A DNA stretch of 64,000 nucleotides, from assembly GCA_003117195.1 (NCBI GenBank), contig BDSI01000062.1:165726-229725 (forward strand). The letters are read 5' to 3'. The notes below the pieces were generated by a model, which made no database searches, had not been told where the DNA came from, and worked only from the letters and a program-made list of their open reading frames with translations. Shown here piece after piece: positions 48,507 through 60,995 of the stretch; positions within the stretch are counted from its first letter, which is position 1, and each line of letters starts with the position of its first letter. Both the position numbers and the translations under genes were made by a program. The DNA comes from Eudorina sp. 2006-703-Eu-15 (taxonomy: Eukaryota; Chlorophyta; Chlorophyceae; Chlamydomonadales; Volvocaceae).

Positions 48507-51500
48507 CTGCGAGGAGGGAGAAGTTGCGCGCGGCGAAGGCGAAGGTGAAGGCCAAGGCGAGGCAGTATGGAAGGCGGTGGAAATAGTGCACGGGTGTCAA
48601 TACATAGCTGGTGGAAGCAATGCGCGGCAGAAAAACGACGCTTATGCGCGAGTGAGGGACAGCGTTTTTGAAGGTTTTGAGCTTCGCACAAGAAGGCCGG
48701 CGGAGGGGCGAGGAGGGCGGCGGTCCAGCTTCGCAGAAGTGTGGTCACACTCTTAAGCAGCGTAGCAGCCGCGAAGGACGAGAGCGCACCTGCTCGACCG
48801 CGAGCTCATCTGCTGATGACAACAATGCCCTGCTGCTCCGGGTTCGACCTCGTAGACGACCCAGCCGGAGAGAGGGGTCCGACTGGCCTCCATTCAGGGC
48901 AAGTACACCACTTGGCGGCCCCGAAATACTGTGCCTTGGCAACCTCGTTGAATCACTATCGTAATGAGTCCGTGGTAGGAATTGGTCGGTCGCTGGAGAC
49001 ATTTTTTGCTGATGAGGCAGCAAATTCGCGTGTATACCTGCTATGTCTGATTCGGCCCGACTTCATTTAGCTAATTGGACAGATAAGTCCAGTAACGCCT
49101 GAGCTGGTCCATCAATGCATCACTTGCCGAGTGTAGGTAGGATGTGCCTACATTATCACAGACGTCCTCGAGGTCGGAAGTACACCCATAGGTAAAGTGG
49201 CACGGCAATATAACACAAAGTTAAAACAGGCAACGTAGAAGTCTGGGGGCCAACCTAGACGGGAGGCCTACTATCCAGCCGACCGAAGAGACCTGCACAA
49301 TCAGGCCGCAGTACACGCACAGGTTTCACTAAGTACCTTCCGTCTTGAGATCGTTTGATCAGATAGCCGTCACTGGTTAGGTTGGGCTTGCAGGTGTTGA
49401 ACGTCTCAGTCACGGCGAATCACGGCGGTCACGGGACCTCCAGCCACGCTCGTTCCCGAATAATAACACTGAAACTAGATGCCGTCGGTAGGGAGTCATA
49501 TGCGACAAACGGTAAAAAAACGACGATTGGGTCCAGAAGTTATTGAAGGACCTTTCGTAGGCCTTTCGGCCTTTCCGTTTACGACGTACGGGTTCAGTCG
49601 GCCGAATTTAGGTAGGGCTTCAAGGGAACTTTCATAACAAATGAGTGAAATATTCCTGACAACAAATAAATAGGGTTGTAAATATTGCATCAAGCGTTAT
49701 ACTTGTGAGGCCTAGTTACCCCAATCCGACCTCCAGAAACACGATGTACCTGGAGACCAAGGAGTAGCACGATTAATATAATACCTAAATCACTTAAACA
49801 ACCATTTATGTCAATGAATCTTGATGATCCGGGACTGCCCGCTGGTGGTGGTGGTGCGGACTGCGTGCCTGATGATGGCTTTGAATCATGAAACGTTTAA
49901 ATATAAATTTAGATCTTGTCAATACAAAATACTGTTATAGGCTGTTGCGAGCCCGCTCCGTGCCCGTGAATTGTCCACCAAGAAGGACGAATGTGCCTCT
50001 CTGGGAATGCGTAGGGACAATACCAACGTTACAATTGAAAATCAGTTGCTATATCCCGATCATTGCGCGGATTTTAGTGTCCTATGCAGGACCTCCTCGC
50101 TTCCACGCGCTCTCGTGTATGGAGTGTATGCGGAGCTCATGAGCGCACAGACTTTGACACTGATGCTACACAAATACTGTCCGAAGCCTTCAGTCGTCCC
50201 AGGCTGACAACACCGAACAACATTTTTGGGGCACCTTTACGAAGTAAATTAAGGTAGAGCCCTGCCATAGTCGAGGCTGGCGTGCGGCTCGCGAAATGCC
50301 TAAAATATCGCTGCTTTAGATATAGCATTTTATCACCGGCATCGCCGATCTGCTGCGACACCCTTGCAAAATGGCTCGTCCAGTGTCACCCTGCTGCACC
50401 TTGTAGGATTACGTCCGTCCGCTACGAGGCATATGTAGACACAATTGATGTTTATCTTGTTGTTAATCCACCACGCACGTCTAGCTCTGTTGGGCTTGTC
50501 TATGAGTAACAGTGAGTTTCGTATATGGGTCGACCCTGGGACGGCTCGAGGCCCGTCCAGGCAGATTGACGGTCGCTGGAACGGTTTGCAAAATCCGCCT
50601 TTCACTCGCTGCTCCGACGGCCCTCTCCAAGGAGCTCCAACAGCCGCCAGAAACTGGCAGCACCCCCTACCGCTCGCCCTGCACCGGAACCACACGTACT
50701 GCGTGGCCAGGCACGGCCCGTCGTTGAATGCTTGCGGTCTGGGCCCACTGCATGGTTCTCAGCACACAGAGGCCGCTTGGGCCGCTTGGGCCGACGGACG
50801 ACCCATGCCGGCGCATCGTGCTGCAATTCCGGCGCATCGTGCTGCGAACCCCGACTTCGAGCCGATCATGCCCTTAAAATCGCCTCGCCCGCCTCGCCCA
50901 GAAGAGACCCCGGATTTATAGGTTGACCGTGTTTCAACGGTGGAGGAGAACATGCAAGAGATGTGGCCGGCCGTTAAATGTGAAAATGCCAAAAAGGAGG
51001 CGTATTGGCGACTGGCGGTTGATGGGGTCCCCCCCGCTGGAAGTCGCAAATGAGGGGGGCAGGAGATACCCTGGAGGGGGGGCCGGTGCGGCCAGGCAAC
51101 GCCGAGGCAGCACCACATTTTTGGGGCTGAAGGGTGGCCCGAGCAGTGGTCGCGCAGATTATACGTCCATAAAGAACAAATCTGGTTGGCCCAGCCCCCT
51201 ACTGGGATGCAACAGTGCGTGTGGGACGTTGCGGCAATCAGTGCCATGGAAACGGAAGAACGCCGACCGCGACGTTTCCACGTCCGGAGCTCCCCATGCT
51301 GTGAGCCTCATAGTGATGTTCAAGTGGCAGGTGATAAATTAATGGATTTATTGTTCAGAGCTCTGGAAACGCCTTGCGGATTTGTCCAGGTGCACTTTCC
51401 TGTTGCGGCAGGTTGCGGCAAGTTGCTCCTTCCTGTCCCGTAGCACTGCCACAAAATCGTTGACTTCTTACATGATGCTGTGAACGCACAAACACACAAC

Positions 51501-52048
51501 GTTTTTAGTGCGCTGGGGAAGGCAGCAATGAGGCAGGGACCACCCTTAAATTCAAACCTCCATCGGAAACTGTTCACACTTGCCGCATTCTTTCAAAGCA
51601 AGGCCCGCATGTATTCCGCAAGATTGCGCTCACACAGGCCCATTCGGTTGCGAAACTGATACGAACATAATTTTTCCTCGCAATGGACACGACGCGTCTG
51701 ATAGCAGTGTGCAATTCGGTGCAATGAGAGTGTGCCATGTGGATCCATTTGGAACAAAACGCCAAAGGGTTAGACTATTTAGGGAAGTCGGTGTACCTCG
51801 CGCCGACCACTGACCACGGACAGAAGACCATCGGAAACCGCCACATGGAACGCACCTTCCTGAAAGGGACATCCTGGCAATGAGCTCACCACGCCAGATG
51901 ATGTAGACGTGAACGACGTGAACGGTGCTGACCTCACGTGCGACAGGGCTTCGGCGTGTGCACCTTCACCGCTCATCGTTCACGGAAGTGAACGAGGACG
52001 GAGGCCTCAACAGGCAAGGAACTTGGAGTTCAAAAGCGCTCAATTTGT
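48507..52048. other. Lower-GC gene-poor interval
   Basis: The left 0.3 kb should contain the missing first exon of the neighbouring minus-strand gene. From about 48.8 to 52.0 kb the DNA is visibly lower in GC than the rest. It lacks long low-complexity frames and shows no recognisable domain on either strand. A 158-codon plus-strand frame at 50445-50921 is not convincing. Confidence 0.5.
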
Positions 52049-53773
52049 CATGGCCGGGATGGACGCGGAACGAGCTCAACGCGTACATCCCCACAGAAAC
52101 CGTGAAATTTGCGGGGTGACCAGCCGCGACCCGCAGACCTCCACCACGCATTCCTCACCCACACCCCCTCTCCCACCCGTATTTCCCTTTCATCACCGCT
52201 AAACACTACGGTGCCGGCACCCAGCAGCAGCAGCAGCAGTCGGCGCAGCAACCAGCGCTCATGGACGGGCAATACTTCCCCCCACACCAGGTAGCTGCGG
52301 GCGAGGCAGCGGGCAGCAGCGGGCGGCCCGGAGGAGCTGACGGCAGCGGCGGCTCCGACGGCGGTGAACCCGCCGGCAGTGACCTGGCCGCCGGCGCCGC
52401 CGTGGCGGCGATGCAGCCGGATCGGGGTTTTCTTAACCCCGCCCAAGACGAGGAGGTGGACGACCGGGGCAAGGAGGACCAGGGCAAGGAGGAGGACGCG
52501 GAGGAGGGCAAGGGCGAGGAAGAGGGCAATGACGAGGAGAAGGGGAATGCAGAGGTGCACCTCTCCGCGTTCAGGCCCCCCGGCAACGGGGTGGCGGAGG
52601 CCAGTGTACGGCATGACAGTCGTACCCTTGGCGGCGGCGGCAAACGTGCCGCCGCAGGCGATACGGATGGTGCTTCAGCCGTGGCAGAGCTGGCGGTCGT
52701 CGCCGCCGCCGCGGCGGCGGTGACGGAATCGCCCCTGCTGCCGGGTGGACGGGTCTCAGCCGGCGGCGGCGGCGGCAGCGACGGACGCGGCGGCGGCGGC
52801 GGCAGTGCCGCTGGGGATCTGCTGGCGGCGTGCGGCACAGCGATGGAGCTGTACGGATGGGCTCCAGGGGAGGTGCACGAGGTCGCGCCTCCTGCGGAGG
52901 GGCCTGAGGGAGCTCATCTGGCCGGGCTGTTGGCGGAGGGGCGGCAGCTGCTTGCTGAGCTACTGGCCTCGGAGGCCCCGGAGGCAGCAGCGGAGCTGTG
53001 GCCGCATGACGGGCTGGATCCGATAGCTGGACGGGACGAGCAGCAGGGGGACGAGCGGGACGAGCAGCAGGGGGACGAGCGGGACGAGCAGGAGCAGCAG
53101 CGGGACGAGCGGGACGAGCAGGAGGGAGCCGGAGTTCAAGGGCGGAGGAAGAGGGCCCGGAGGAGAGGAGCGGAGCGGAGGGCTGGGCCAGGGCAGGAGG
53201 GCGGTCACGCTTTGCCGCCTCGTCCTCCGCTGCGGGTGGGGCTAGGGTCGTCCTCCGCTGCGGGTGGGGCTAGGGTCGTCCTCCGCTGCGGGTGAGGCTA
53301 GGGTCGTCCTCCGCTGCGGTTGAGGCTAGGGGTGAGGCTAGGGGTGGGGCATCGGTCGATTTTGGAATCAAGCCCTGGTGGTTATGGGGCTGGTGGTTGC
53401 GGGGATGTACGGCTTCGGCTCGCGGTGCGGTGCGGAGCGGTGCGGGACCACGTTGCGCCGCCACCACGACCGTACCTACGGCCTTGACGCCTTCCCTCAA
53501 TCTGCCCTCCCTCCATGTCCACTCCTACGCCATCCCACTCAGCACGCGGACGCTGCCCAGGCCGCCGCGGCCCAGTCCATCGAAGCAAGTGCGGCGTTAC
53601 TGACGGCGGCGCCGGCGGCGGAGGCCGCGGCGGAGGCGGCGGCGGAGGCGGCGGCGGAGGCGCATCTTGGCCTCGTGGGCGCCTCCCTCGTGAAGCGCCG
53701 CTGCACCGTACCCGCGGGGGATCCCCTGGCGGCGGAGTACGGCAGCGCCAGTCGGGACGCGCTACAGCTGTGA
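52049..53773 (+). CDS. Hypothetical acidic protein with Gln, Gly and Asp-Glu-Arg repeats
   Basis: The model has a short first exon (52049-52117, MAGMDAERAQRVHPHRNREI), a large exon from about 52246 starting with a Gln run, and a last exon 53551-53773 after CCCACTCAG. The large exon has an acidic KGEEEGNDEEKGN tract, Ala/Gly runs, a globular-looking segment (LLAACGTAMELYGWAPGEVH, HLAGLLAEGRQLLAELLASE), tandem GDERDEQQ-type repeats and a basic GRRKRARRRGAERR stretch that could be a nuclear signal. The C-terminus has AEAAAEAAAEAA helices and ends RDALQL. The donor joining the last two exons lies in GGGGCTAGGGTCGTCCTCC tandem repeats and is uncertain. No family recognised. Confidence 0.5.
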
Positions 53774-53916
53774 CCCCCTGAAGGCCCTACCTCCGCCTGT
53801 ACCCGGCCTCCCGGACCCCCCTTTTGGGTACCTCGTTTTTTATACGTCTGGCTTTTCTTTTCCCCCGGAGCAGTAGCGCGGGGCGATGGGGTTGGGATGC
53901 GGTCCTCAACCCCCCA

Positions 53917-54025
53917 CGGCACCCGCCACGGCACCCGCCACGGCACCCCCCACGGCACCCGCCACGGCACCCGCCACGGCACCCGCCACCCCACGGCACC
54001 GCCACGGCACCCCCCACGGCACGAA
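53917..54025. repeat. 12-bp tandem repeat CCACGGCACCCG
   Basis: About nine imperfect units (CCACGGCACCCG and CCACGGCACCCC), immediately downstream of the acidic-repeat gene. Confidence 0.9.
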
Positions 54026-54839
54026 CCCCTGGAGCTCTAGTAAGAGTCGTACAACCTTGGGGGAGGGGGCGGAGGAATGGGACTGCGTGTCACCAGGGGC
54101 TCGGCTCGCGGCTGTGTGTGTATGTTCTTGGGCAGGCAGAACCGGAGTGCGTAACATGCAAGTACAAGAGGGGCAGAGCAGTGCTGTATGTGGGTGCGTG
54201 TACATACAAGTGTGTGTGTGTGTGTTTGTGTGTTATTTAAGCATGTGTGTGTAAAAGATAACTGAGCTGTGTGTGTGTGTGTGGCGAAGAAATCCTCCCG
54301 ACTGGAAACCAGTAGAAGAGGGTGTGTGTTGATGGGGGACTGTTTGTTGTGGAGGCCCCGGGCGGTGGGGAGGCCGGTGGCGAGCGACGCGGCGAGCAGC
54401 GGCGGCACCCCACCCTGTCGTACTGCTCGGATCTCCGCGTCAGTCAGTCAGTCAATCAGTCTAGGGTGTTGGCGTCGGAAGCTTCATGCCGGCGGCGTGT
54501 CTTCCCGCTATTGGTCATTCGCGAGCTGCGGCGGCTGAGGCGTAGTCAGCTGTCCTTAGTCGCCAGAATGGTCCGATGCGGTGACGGAGGCGCGGTCTGG
54601 GGTTTAGGGTTTAGTAAACCCAACTAACCAACCAACAACCGACAAGCCGGTGACCATCTCGCCGCCCACAACCCGCACATTCCCACGGCGGCTCTCCCAC
54701 ACGTACGGTACACTTTTGTTTTCCCACATGTTGTGTGGGGTATGCGAAATGAGACTTGAGGGATACACGTTAAAGGACCAACAAACCGGAATCGAAATTA
54801 GTCATTAGCTGCACTCCAGTACAGTACGGTTGTACGGTA

Positions 54840-54895
54840 TTGAATGAATGAATGAACGTTACAGCGGACCCCAAAGGGATCACCGGTGTATACCA
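54840..54895 (-). mobile_element. Retroposon 3' tail, (ATTC)n type, copy b
   Basis: Reverse complement of copy a at 42360-42410: GAATGAATGAACGTTACAGC then GGACCCCAAAGGGATCACCG. Confidence 0.55.
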
Positions 54896-55761
54896 GGGCG
54901 TGGGGCGTGGGGACGGTATTGTGGGGCGTTACAAGGTGGAGCCCGGGCCCCAACGGACAGTCGATCTCAAAGGCCCAGATGGCGCCCGACGCGAACGAGT
55001 GAACGCGAGCACACACATACCTATATGTTCTGCCTGCTTAAATAACACACACACACACACACATCTGCATGCTTGGGTCGGGCGGGTCTAGATTCTTCTC
55101 TAAACACATCTACATGTCGTTCGGCGCCCCGCCGTTCTCACCCCAGAAGCCGTTCTTCTGTCCCCGGGCGCTGCAGAGCTCTCCTGGGAAGAATGGAGCT
55201 GTGGCGCGCAGCGTTCAGACACACATCGGAAATCGTGTACCCGAACAGGCCCATAACCAGGGGTGGTGGAGCGTCCGCTTTTGGTCTTCTCGAGGTCCAC
55301 GGCACCCACCCACCCACCCGCTCTAAACACAGATGGGGATTGCGGGCGCCTCTCAGAGATCCCTTCCGGAGGCCCCTCAAACGAGTCCCCTCCCCCTCTC
55401 CCATTCCCTCTCCCCCTCTCCGTCTCTCCCCGCCTCCCTCCCGCTCTCCCTCCCTCCCCGTCCCTCCCTCCCGACCGGCCAACCCGCAGGACGCATCGCA
55501 TCTTAAGCAGGCAGAACAGGAGCGCGTGACATGCGAGGGGCCATCTCCAGGTATGCAGGCGACAGCAGCGGGCTGCGCGACGGTGCCTCCAGCTGTGGAA
55601 TCCCACAGCCCCAGACATCATCCACACGCGCACGCCCGCCCCATTCACCCATTCACACAGGTGGCAGTTTTTCCTTTCGAAAGCGCGCAGCTGAGCCCCA
55701 CAGCATGCCTCGCACTTCCGCTCCCCCTGCCGTCCAGCACCCCCTATCACCCCCAATATAT

Positions 55762-55791
55762 CAGCTGTAACGTTCATTCATTTATTCATAT
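55762..55791 (+). mobile_element. Retroposon 3' tail, (ATTC)n type, copy c
   Basis: Reads CAGCTGTAACG followed by TTCATTCATTTATTCAT. It is shorter than copies a and b. Confidence 0.45.
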
Positions 55792-58090
55792 CGGCGCTGC
55801 GACACTCCTCGCCTGCCAGGCCAATTCGCGCGACGACCGGGAGAAGAACGCACAGCCAACCTACACCGCACCAGTCACTCGGTCTGGTCCTCCTTTTCAA
55901 ACCCTAAACCCCAACCTCAAGCACGCGCGCAAAACAGCCCCCATCCTCGCGCACTCGGAGGGAGGACTCACATACCTCTCTCTCCCCCGGTATGCTATCA
56001 TCTCTCTTGTCTCTATCGCTCAACCGAAACGCAGCGTTCGCGATACTGCTACCATCCCCATCTCCTGTCTCCACCCATCCCCCGAGGGGGCTACGGGGCG
56101 ACGGGGGCGACCGATGGTGCGATCGCCTCGCGATCTGCTCATCGACTAATATACACGGCCGGCTGGCTTGCCAGATTCAAAACCCAAGCCGCAAAAATTC
56201 TATCTCTACTGCGACGGCTCACCTGCCCGCCACCCAAACGCCAGGTGGTGCAAGGAGACCGAAGAGCCGCCAGAATATCCGAAGAAAATTCTACGACAGC
56301 TTGGCCATTTAAGACCGCACAATCACGGGACAGTACGACAACCAGTACGACGATGCCGTACGTCACCTTTCACCAATCCATGCGTAAACGCTAAGCTTTT
56401 TTATCTATCTCGCTACCTTCGCGCGTATTGGACCAGATAGATGACCCGAGAACTGAAACTATGAAAGGAACGGATAGGAAGACGAGCGATTTGTGAATAT
56501 GAGGAGCTCGCAAATGCCCTACTAGCTAGGCGGCCACAAAGACTGGCCCAATGACAAATGAAACAAGAAAAACAGGTGCCAGAAGGCTGCCACTGCCGCT
56601 GCCGCTTCTACAGTCCGCCTGTTTGCTAATGCCGTACATGTGCCGTACTGGGAGAAGCTGCGGCATTTTCTCACGGCCTGGGCGGGGCGGATCAATCAAT
56701 CATCCCACCCCGCCCTGGCCAGCAAACCTCGCCACACCCAACCTCGTCACCACCCTCTCCCCTCCCTCGCCAGCGGGATCTCGAAGGCTTGACCGTTTGG
56801 ATTTGGATTTAGTTTTGCGGACAAACACTCGACCCGTGGGTCTCCAGACGCGCACACGCCATGTCCGTACACGTACGACTCTGCTTCATCCACACAGTCT
56901 ACACCGCCGATCGGCGCGGCGCGACGTCGTACACACGGCAAGCTATGCCGTACAGCAATCTTCCTGCGAACGCCTGCGAGGTTACACATCCGGTCACCCC
57001 GTATACCCCCCACGCGCACACAAAATTTGGCGGAGGGACCACAGGCACCGAAACACAAAAACACAAACCGGCCAGCAGCTAACTGCGAAAAAAGACAATT
57101 CCGGATGCATGCCCGGGCGATTAATGAGAAGCCCACCCAGAACCACCCAGAGTATGAGTGAGCTTGGGTGCTAGAGATGAGAGATGTAACCGAGCGCGCG
57201 CCGTCCGAGATCGGGGGCAATGTGCCCCACCCCTTTCACCGGCACCGGCATCTCACACCCGCTCCCCACCCTCCCCGGTCCCAGCCCCGCCCGGGGGAAC
57301 TACTATTACTACTACTACCGGGGTGCTTGCGGAGTGGATGGCTCCCTCCTCTGTCAATAAAGACAGCGGGGAGGGGGGAGGGAGGAGGAGGTGACTCCAC
57401 CCTCCTCTCCTGCGCTACATCCCACCTACCTACCATCGTACATACATCCTACCTACCTCGCTGCATCTCACAGCGCCAGGATGCCACCAGCCTTTCTTTT
57501 ACACCTGCTACCACCCGCCATACCACACCGCCGCAACCGCCATGATTGGTGCGGCGATCTCTGGCGTGCGTGTTTGCCAAAATGTATCCGCTCCTGACCC
57601 TCCAGGGAGGGGCCAGGCACGCGGTCTCGCCTCCCCATCGGCCCCTCAGCCCTCCCGTCGATATGCATCAAGACAGCGAAACCGCAAAAGAGACCGACCG
57701 CGCCAACCCGACCGCCGACCGCCGATGTTTGGGGTGGATCAAGACCGATTCTGGCCCCTTGCCCCCCCCACAGGGACAGACACACAACGCCGGCTGCGCT
57801 GCTCGATCCTCCCGGCGGTGGCGCGCGGCAGCAGGGGAGGTGGGTTTAGGGTTTGAGGGGGTTACCGTAAACGCCGCACCCACCTAGAGCGCGGCGGCGC
57901 TGGCGGTGGCGGTGGCGAGGGTGGGGGGAGGCGGCAGCGGAGGGTGGTGCCTGGTGCGGTGCGCCAATATGCGGGCGGGGCGAGCCACAACCGCTGCCGG
58001 CCGGGTGAACCGTCGCCGTCGGAGGCTGCACGGAAGGAGGAAACCCGCCCCGTCACTTGCTGCTCCTAACCTGTTCATCAACCGCCGGGA

Positions 58091-60995
58091 TCATCCAATG
58101 GATCGCAACGGCATCGGAGCCCGCCGAGACACCAACTTCATGACAGTGTCGTACGCCGCCACCGTACAAGCGGCAGCGGGCACGGTGGAGGCCGCGGCGG
58201 CGGCGGCGGCGGCGGCGGGCCAGTCACGGACGGGACCCCCCACCGCCGCCGCCCCCTTTCCGGGTTCCTTCCACGGCAGCTCGCGCATCCACGACATCCG
58301 AAGGTACGGCACGTCGTACTGCTGCTGTACGGCTGCGATGCCGGCGCGAAGCGGCGCCAGGTCCTCGACGAGACGCAGCGGCAAGGCGGCGCGGAGCGCC
58401 GCCGGCCAGGGCGGCAGCCCGAGCGCCTCGCGCGCGAGCGACAGCGCCGCGGCGGCTGAATGCGACGGCGGCGCGGCACAGCACGCCGGGCACAGCAGCG
58501 CGAGGTGCAGCAGAAACACCGCCAAATAGTACTCCGCCGTCACCTCCGGCGGCGGCAACGGCTGCGGCGCCGCCGCCGCCGCCGCCGCATCTGACCCCGA
58601 CGCCGCCGCCGCCGCCGCCGCCGCCGGCTCCGACACCGCGCACGTCGGACTCCGTCGGAGGACCGCCCACAGGCCGCGCAGGAAATGGTGGGCGGTGGGC
58701 GCCGCCATGACCTGTGGGATCGACGCCGCGAAGCCGGCCACGACCGCCGTCATCCGCTCGACGTCTTCGACGGAGTAGGCTTCGGCGCAGATCTCGGCGA
58801 AGGCCGTCGCGTCCTCGGGGTCCATCCCGCCCTCGCCTGGCGCGACCTCCGGTGTGCCCGGTGGGCGCCCGACGGCGGGCCCCAGCGCCGCCTCCGCCGC
58901 CTCCGCCGCCTCCGTCGCCTCCGTCGCCTCCGCCGCCTCCGTCGCCTCCGTCGCCTCCGTCGCCTTCTCGTGGTGATGAGAGGAGACTGAACGGCAGTCC
59001 CTGCGCGGCGGCGCCGAGCCGGGTTCCGGAGCCGCCGCCGACTGACCTTCCGGACAGTCGCACCCGCCCGGCGAGGGTTGCTGTGGCGTTGGCTGTTGCG
59101 AGTCGGGATGCGGCGGTGTTGCTGTGGCGGCGGCGGCGGCGGCGGCAGTGGCGGCGGCGGCGGCGGCGGCAGTGGCGGCGGCGGCGGCGGCGGCAGTGGC
59201 GGCGGCGGCGGCGGCGCTGCCACCGAGTTGGGCGCCTGCGCGCTTCTTGTGGTTCGCCATCGTGACCCGCAGGCAGCAGATTCCCACCAACTGCAACCTG
59301 TGGGTGTGGGGTGTGGGGGGTGTGAGTGTTGGGGTATAGGGTGGGGGGTGTGTGCGGCGCTACTACTTATCAGGATCCGAATAAGGCTATTATCCCCTCC
59401 GGGGGGGGGGGCCGGGGGATGACCGCAGACGGACATCCAGGGGGGCCCGCTGCCGTGCCCTTCACACGTACACATATATACCGTGGCATGTCGCCTTTTG
59501 GCAACCGAGAGACGATCAGTCAGCCGACCCAGATCGGTTTCCCCCCTTGTCCTCTAGACTCCCACCTGCCCTACCTAAATAACTAGATAACATATTTAGT
59601 TACATGTTGCCCGTATCCAGATATACGGTATCTTCCCCGGATGGTCTCTCGTGGTGTGTTTTACCGCCCCTTCCCTCTGTCCCCTCTGTCCCCTCTGTCC
59701 CCTCTGTCCCCTCCGTCCCCTCTGTCCCCTCCGTCCCTTCTGTCCCCTCCCTCAGGACTCACATCTTGACGGAGGGCGGTGGTGCGGCCGCGTAGAAGGC
59801 GTCCAACAGCCTCACAGCCAGGAACGCCAGCGTGCCGTTCAGACCCCAGGCGTGGCACACCTGAGGAAAGGAAAGCACCCGACACGACCCGAGTGGAGGT
59901 CGAGGTCGAGGTCCCGGGAGGACATGACGTAAGGGGGGGGTGTCCCGCGGCGACGGCGGCGACCCGTGGGCCAGTGTCAAGGTTCAGACTCGGGGTGTTG
60001 CGTAGGTGGGTGGGTGGGTACGTTTATGGGCACATGATAACGACGGAAACCGATGTGGGTCAGAGAGGACGGAACCGCCCGGCGTGCTCGGTGCCGTGTA
60101 CGACAGCTTGAGGCCGGCGCCGGTGATGCGTCCGGGTGGTGGTGGCGCAAATCCGCACAGAAAGTCGTACAGGAGGTCGTACAGCGGGTCGTACGGACGG
60201 ACACCGAACGGCATCCCTTGCACTGCCGCGGAGCGCGGCCCCACCCACCCCCCCCATCTGGTTGAGCTTCATAAATATCAACTTGCACACGCACACGCAC
60301 ACATCTTGTAACGATTACTATTACACAGAAGCTGCCACACCACGATGTCTTATCCACACAGGACTCGCGTTCGCCTTGTGTTCAAAAGCAACCAGCGTGG
60401 GGCATCAACAGCGTGGGGCATCAACAGCGTGGGGCGCGCTTACCCGTTTCCCCGCACACACGCACACATGGCACTGCTGTGCGACACCGCCCCCACCCAC
60501 AACGCCGCCCCGCAGCGCCCCTCCTGGATCAGCCATTTCGACAAGCACTGTACGACGCACCTGGATCAGCCATTCGACGAGCACTGTACGACGCGGCGCA
60601 GTCCAGTCGTCGTTGAAAGAGGCCCGCGGGTCGGTCGTGGCGGTGGAGGCGCAGCTCATCAACAGCTGGGTGCGAACCAAGTTCCGCCAAAAATGCGGCG
60701 CGGCACCGGCAGCAGCATCAGCAGCACCAGCAGCGGCACCAGCGGCACTAGCAGCCGGAGAGGTTGAGGGCTCCCCGGCGGCAACCGCCTCCGCAGCCAC
60801 AGCCGCGGGTTGCGGCCAGTGTTGGCGGCAGAAGGCCTCGAATGCCCGCTCCCGGAGGTTGCGCAGCGCGGAACAGGAGGACAGCGTGGCGCACAGGGTT
60901 GCGGCGTCGGGCGAGACCGCGAGGCAAGCCAGCTGGAGGTCCAACGGAAGCGTCAGGAAGGACCTGGCGCGCGTTCGCTTGGCGTGGAGGTCCAT
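58091..60995 (-). CDS. F-box and cyclin domain protein (cyclin F-like architecture)
   Basis: Three exons (60561-60995, 59763-59860, 58091-59297) give 579 residues. ATG 60993-60995 sits in a strong context (GCAGCCATGG). Residues about 14-60 look like an F-box (LTLPLDLQLACLAVSPDAAT, then CSALRNLRERAFEAFCRQHW). Residues about 135-195 form the first half of a cyclin box: RRTVLVEWLIQV matches the MRAIL motif, followed by GLNGTLAFLAVRLLDAFY and LQLVGICCLRVT. About 140 residues of AAAAAAAT and TEA repeats interrupt the box. It resumes at DATAFAEICAEAYSVEDVER and PTAHHFLRGLWAVL, with the second fold at EYYLAVFLLHLALLCP and SHSAAAALSLAREALGLPPW. The order F-box then two cyclin folds is that of cyclin F, the substrate receptor of an SCF ubiquitin ligase. 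SKP1 binding and targets are inferred. Confidence 0.82.
58878..59222. repeat. In-frame trinucleotide-based repeats inside the cyclin box
   Basis: Arrays of CCGCCT/CCGTCG triplets encode Thr-Glu-Ala and Ala-Glu-Ala units. Four GGC-rich blocks encode the AAAAAAAT units. Both keep frame and form the insertion in the F-box/cyclin protein. Confidence 0.85.
60523..60594. repeat. Tandem duplication spanning the exon 1 donor of the F-box/cyclin gene
   Basis: Two adjacent copies (60523-60558 and 60560-60594) share CCTGGATCAGCCATT, then TCGACAAGCACTG or TCGACGAGCACTG, then TACGACGC. The right copy contains the end of exon 1 and its GTGCGT donor. The left, intronic copy has one extra base and lost the GT. 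Confidence 0.85.

Larger units (their letters stand above)
53774..58090. other. Intergenic interval rich in simple and dispersed repeats
   Basis: No supported gene between the acidic-repeat protein and the F-box/cyclin gene. It contains a 12-bp tandem array, CA/TG runs flanked by the TG-adjacent motifs, two (ATTC)n retroposon tails and fragments of the intronic repeat. Confidence 0.5.

Noticed and set aside
47815..48756. Plus-strand frame of 313 codons
   Set aside because: Most of it is the antisense shadow of the large exon 46052-48506, and it has no domain.
48813..48832. ATGAGCTCGCGG followed by AGCAG and a GTGCGC donor as first exon of the gene at 44761-48506
   Set aside because: Its phase does not match the acceptor at 48507, so joining it would shift the frame of the main exon.
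50445..50921. Plus-strand frame of 158 codons
   Set aside because: No domain, splice evidence or codon signature, and it includes short direct repeats typical of decayed DNA.
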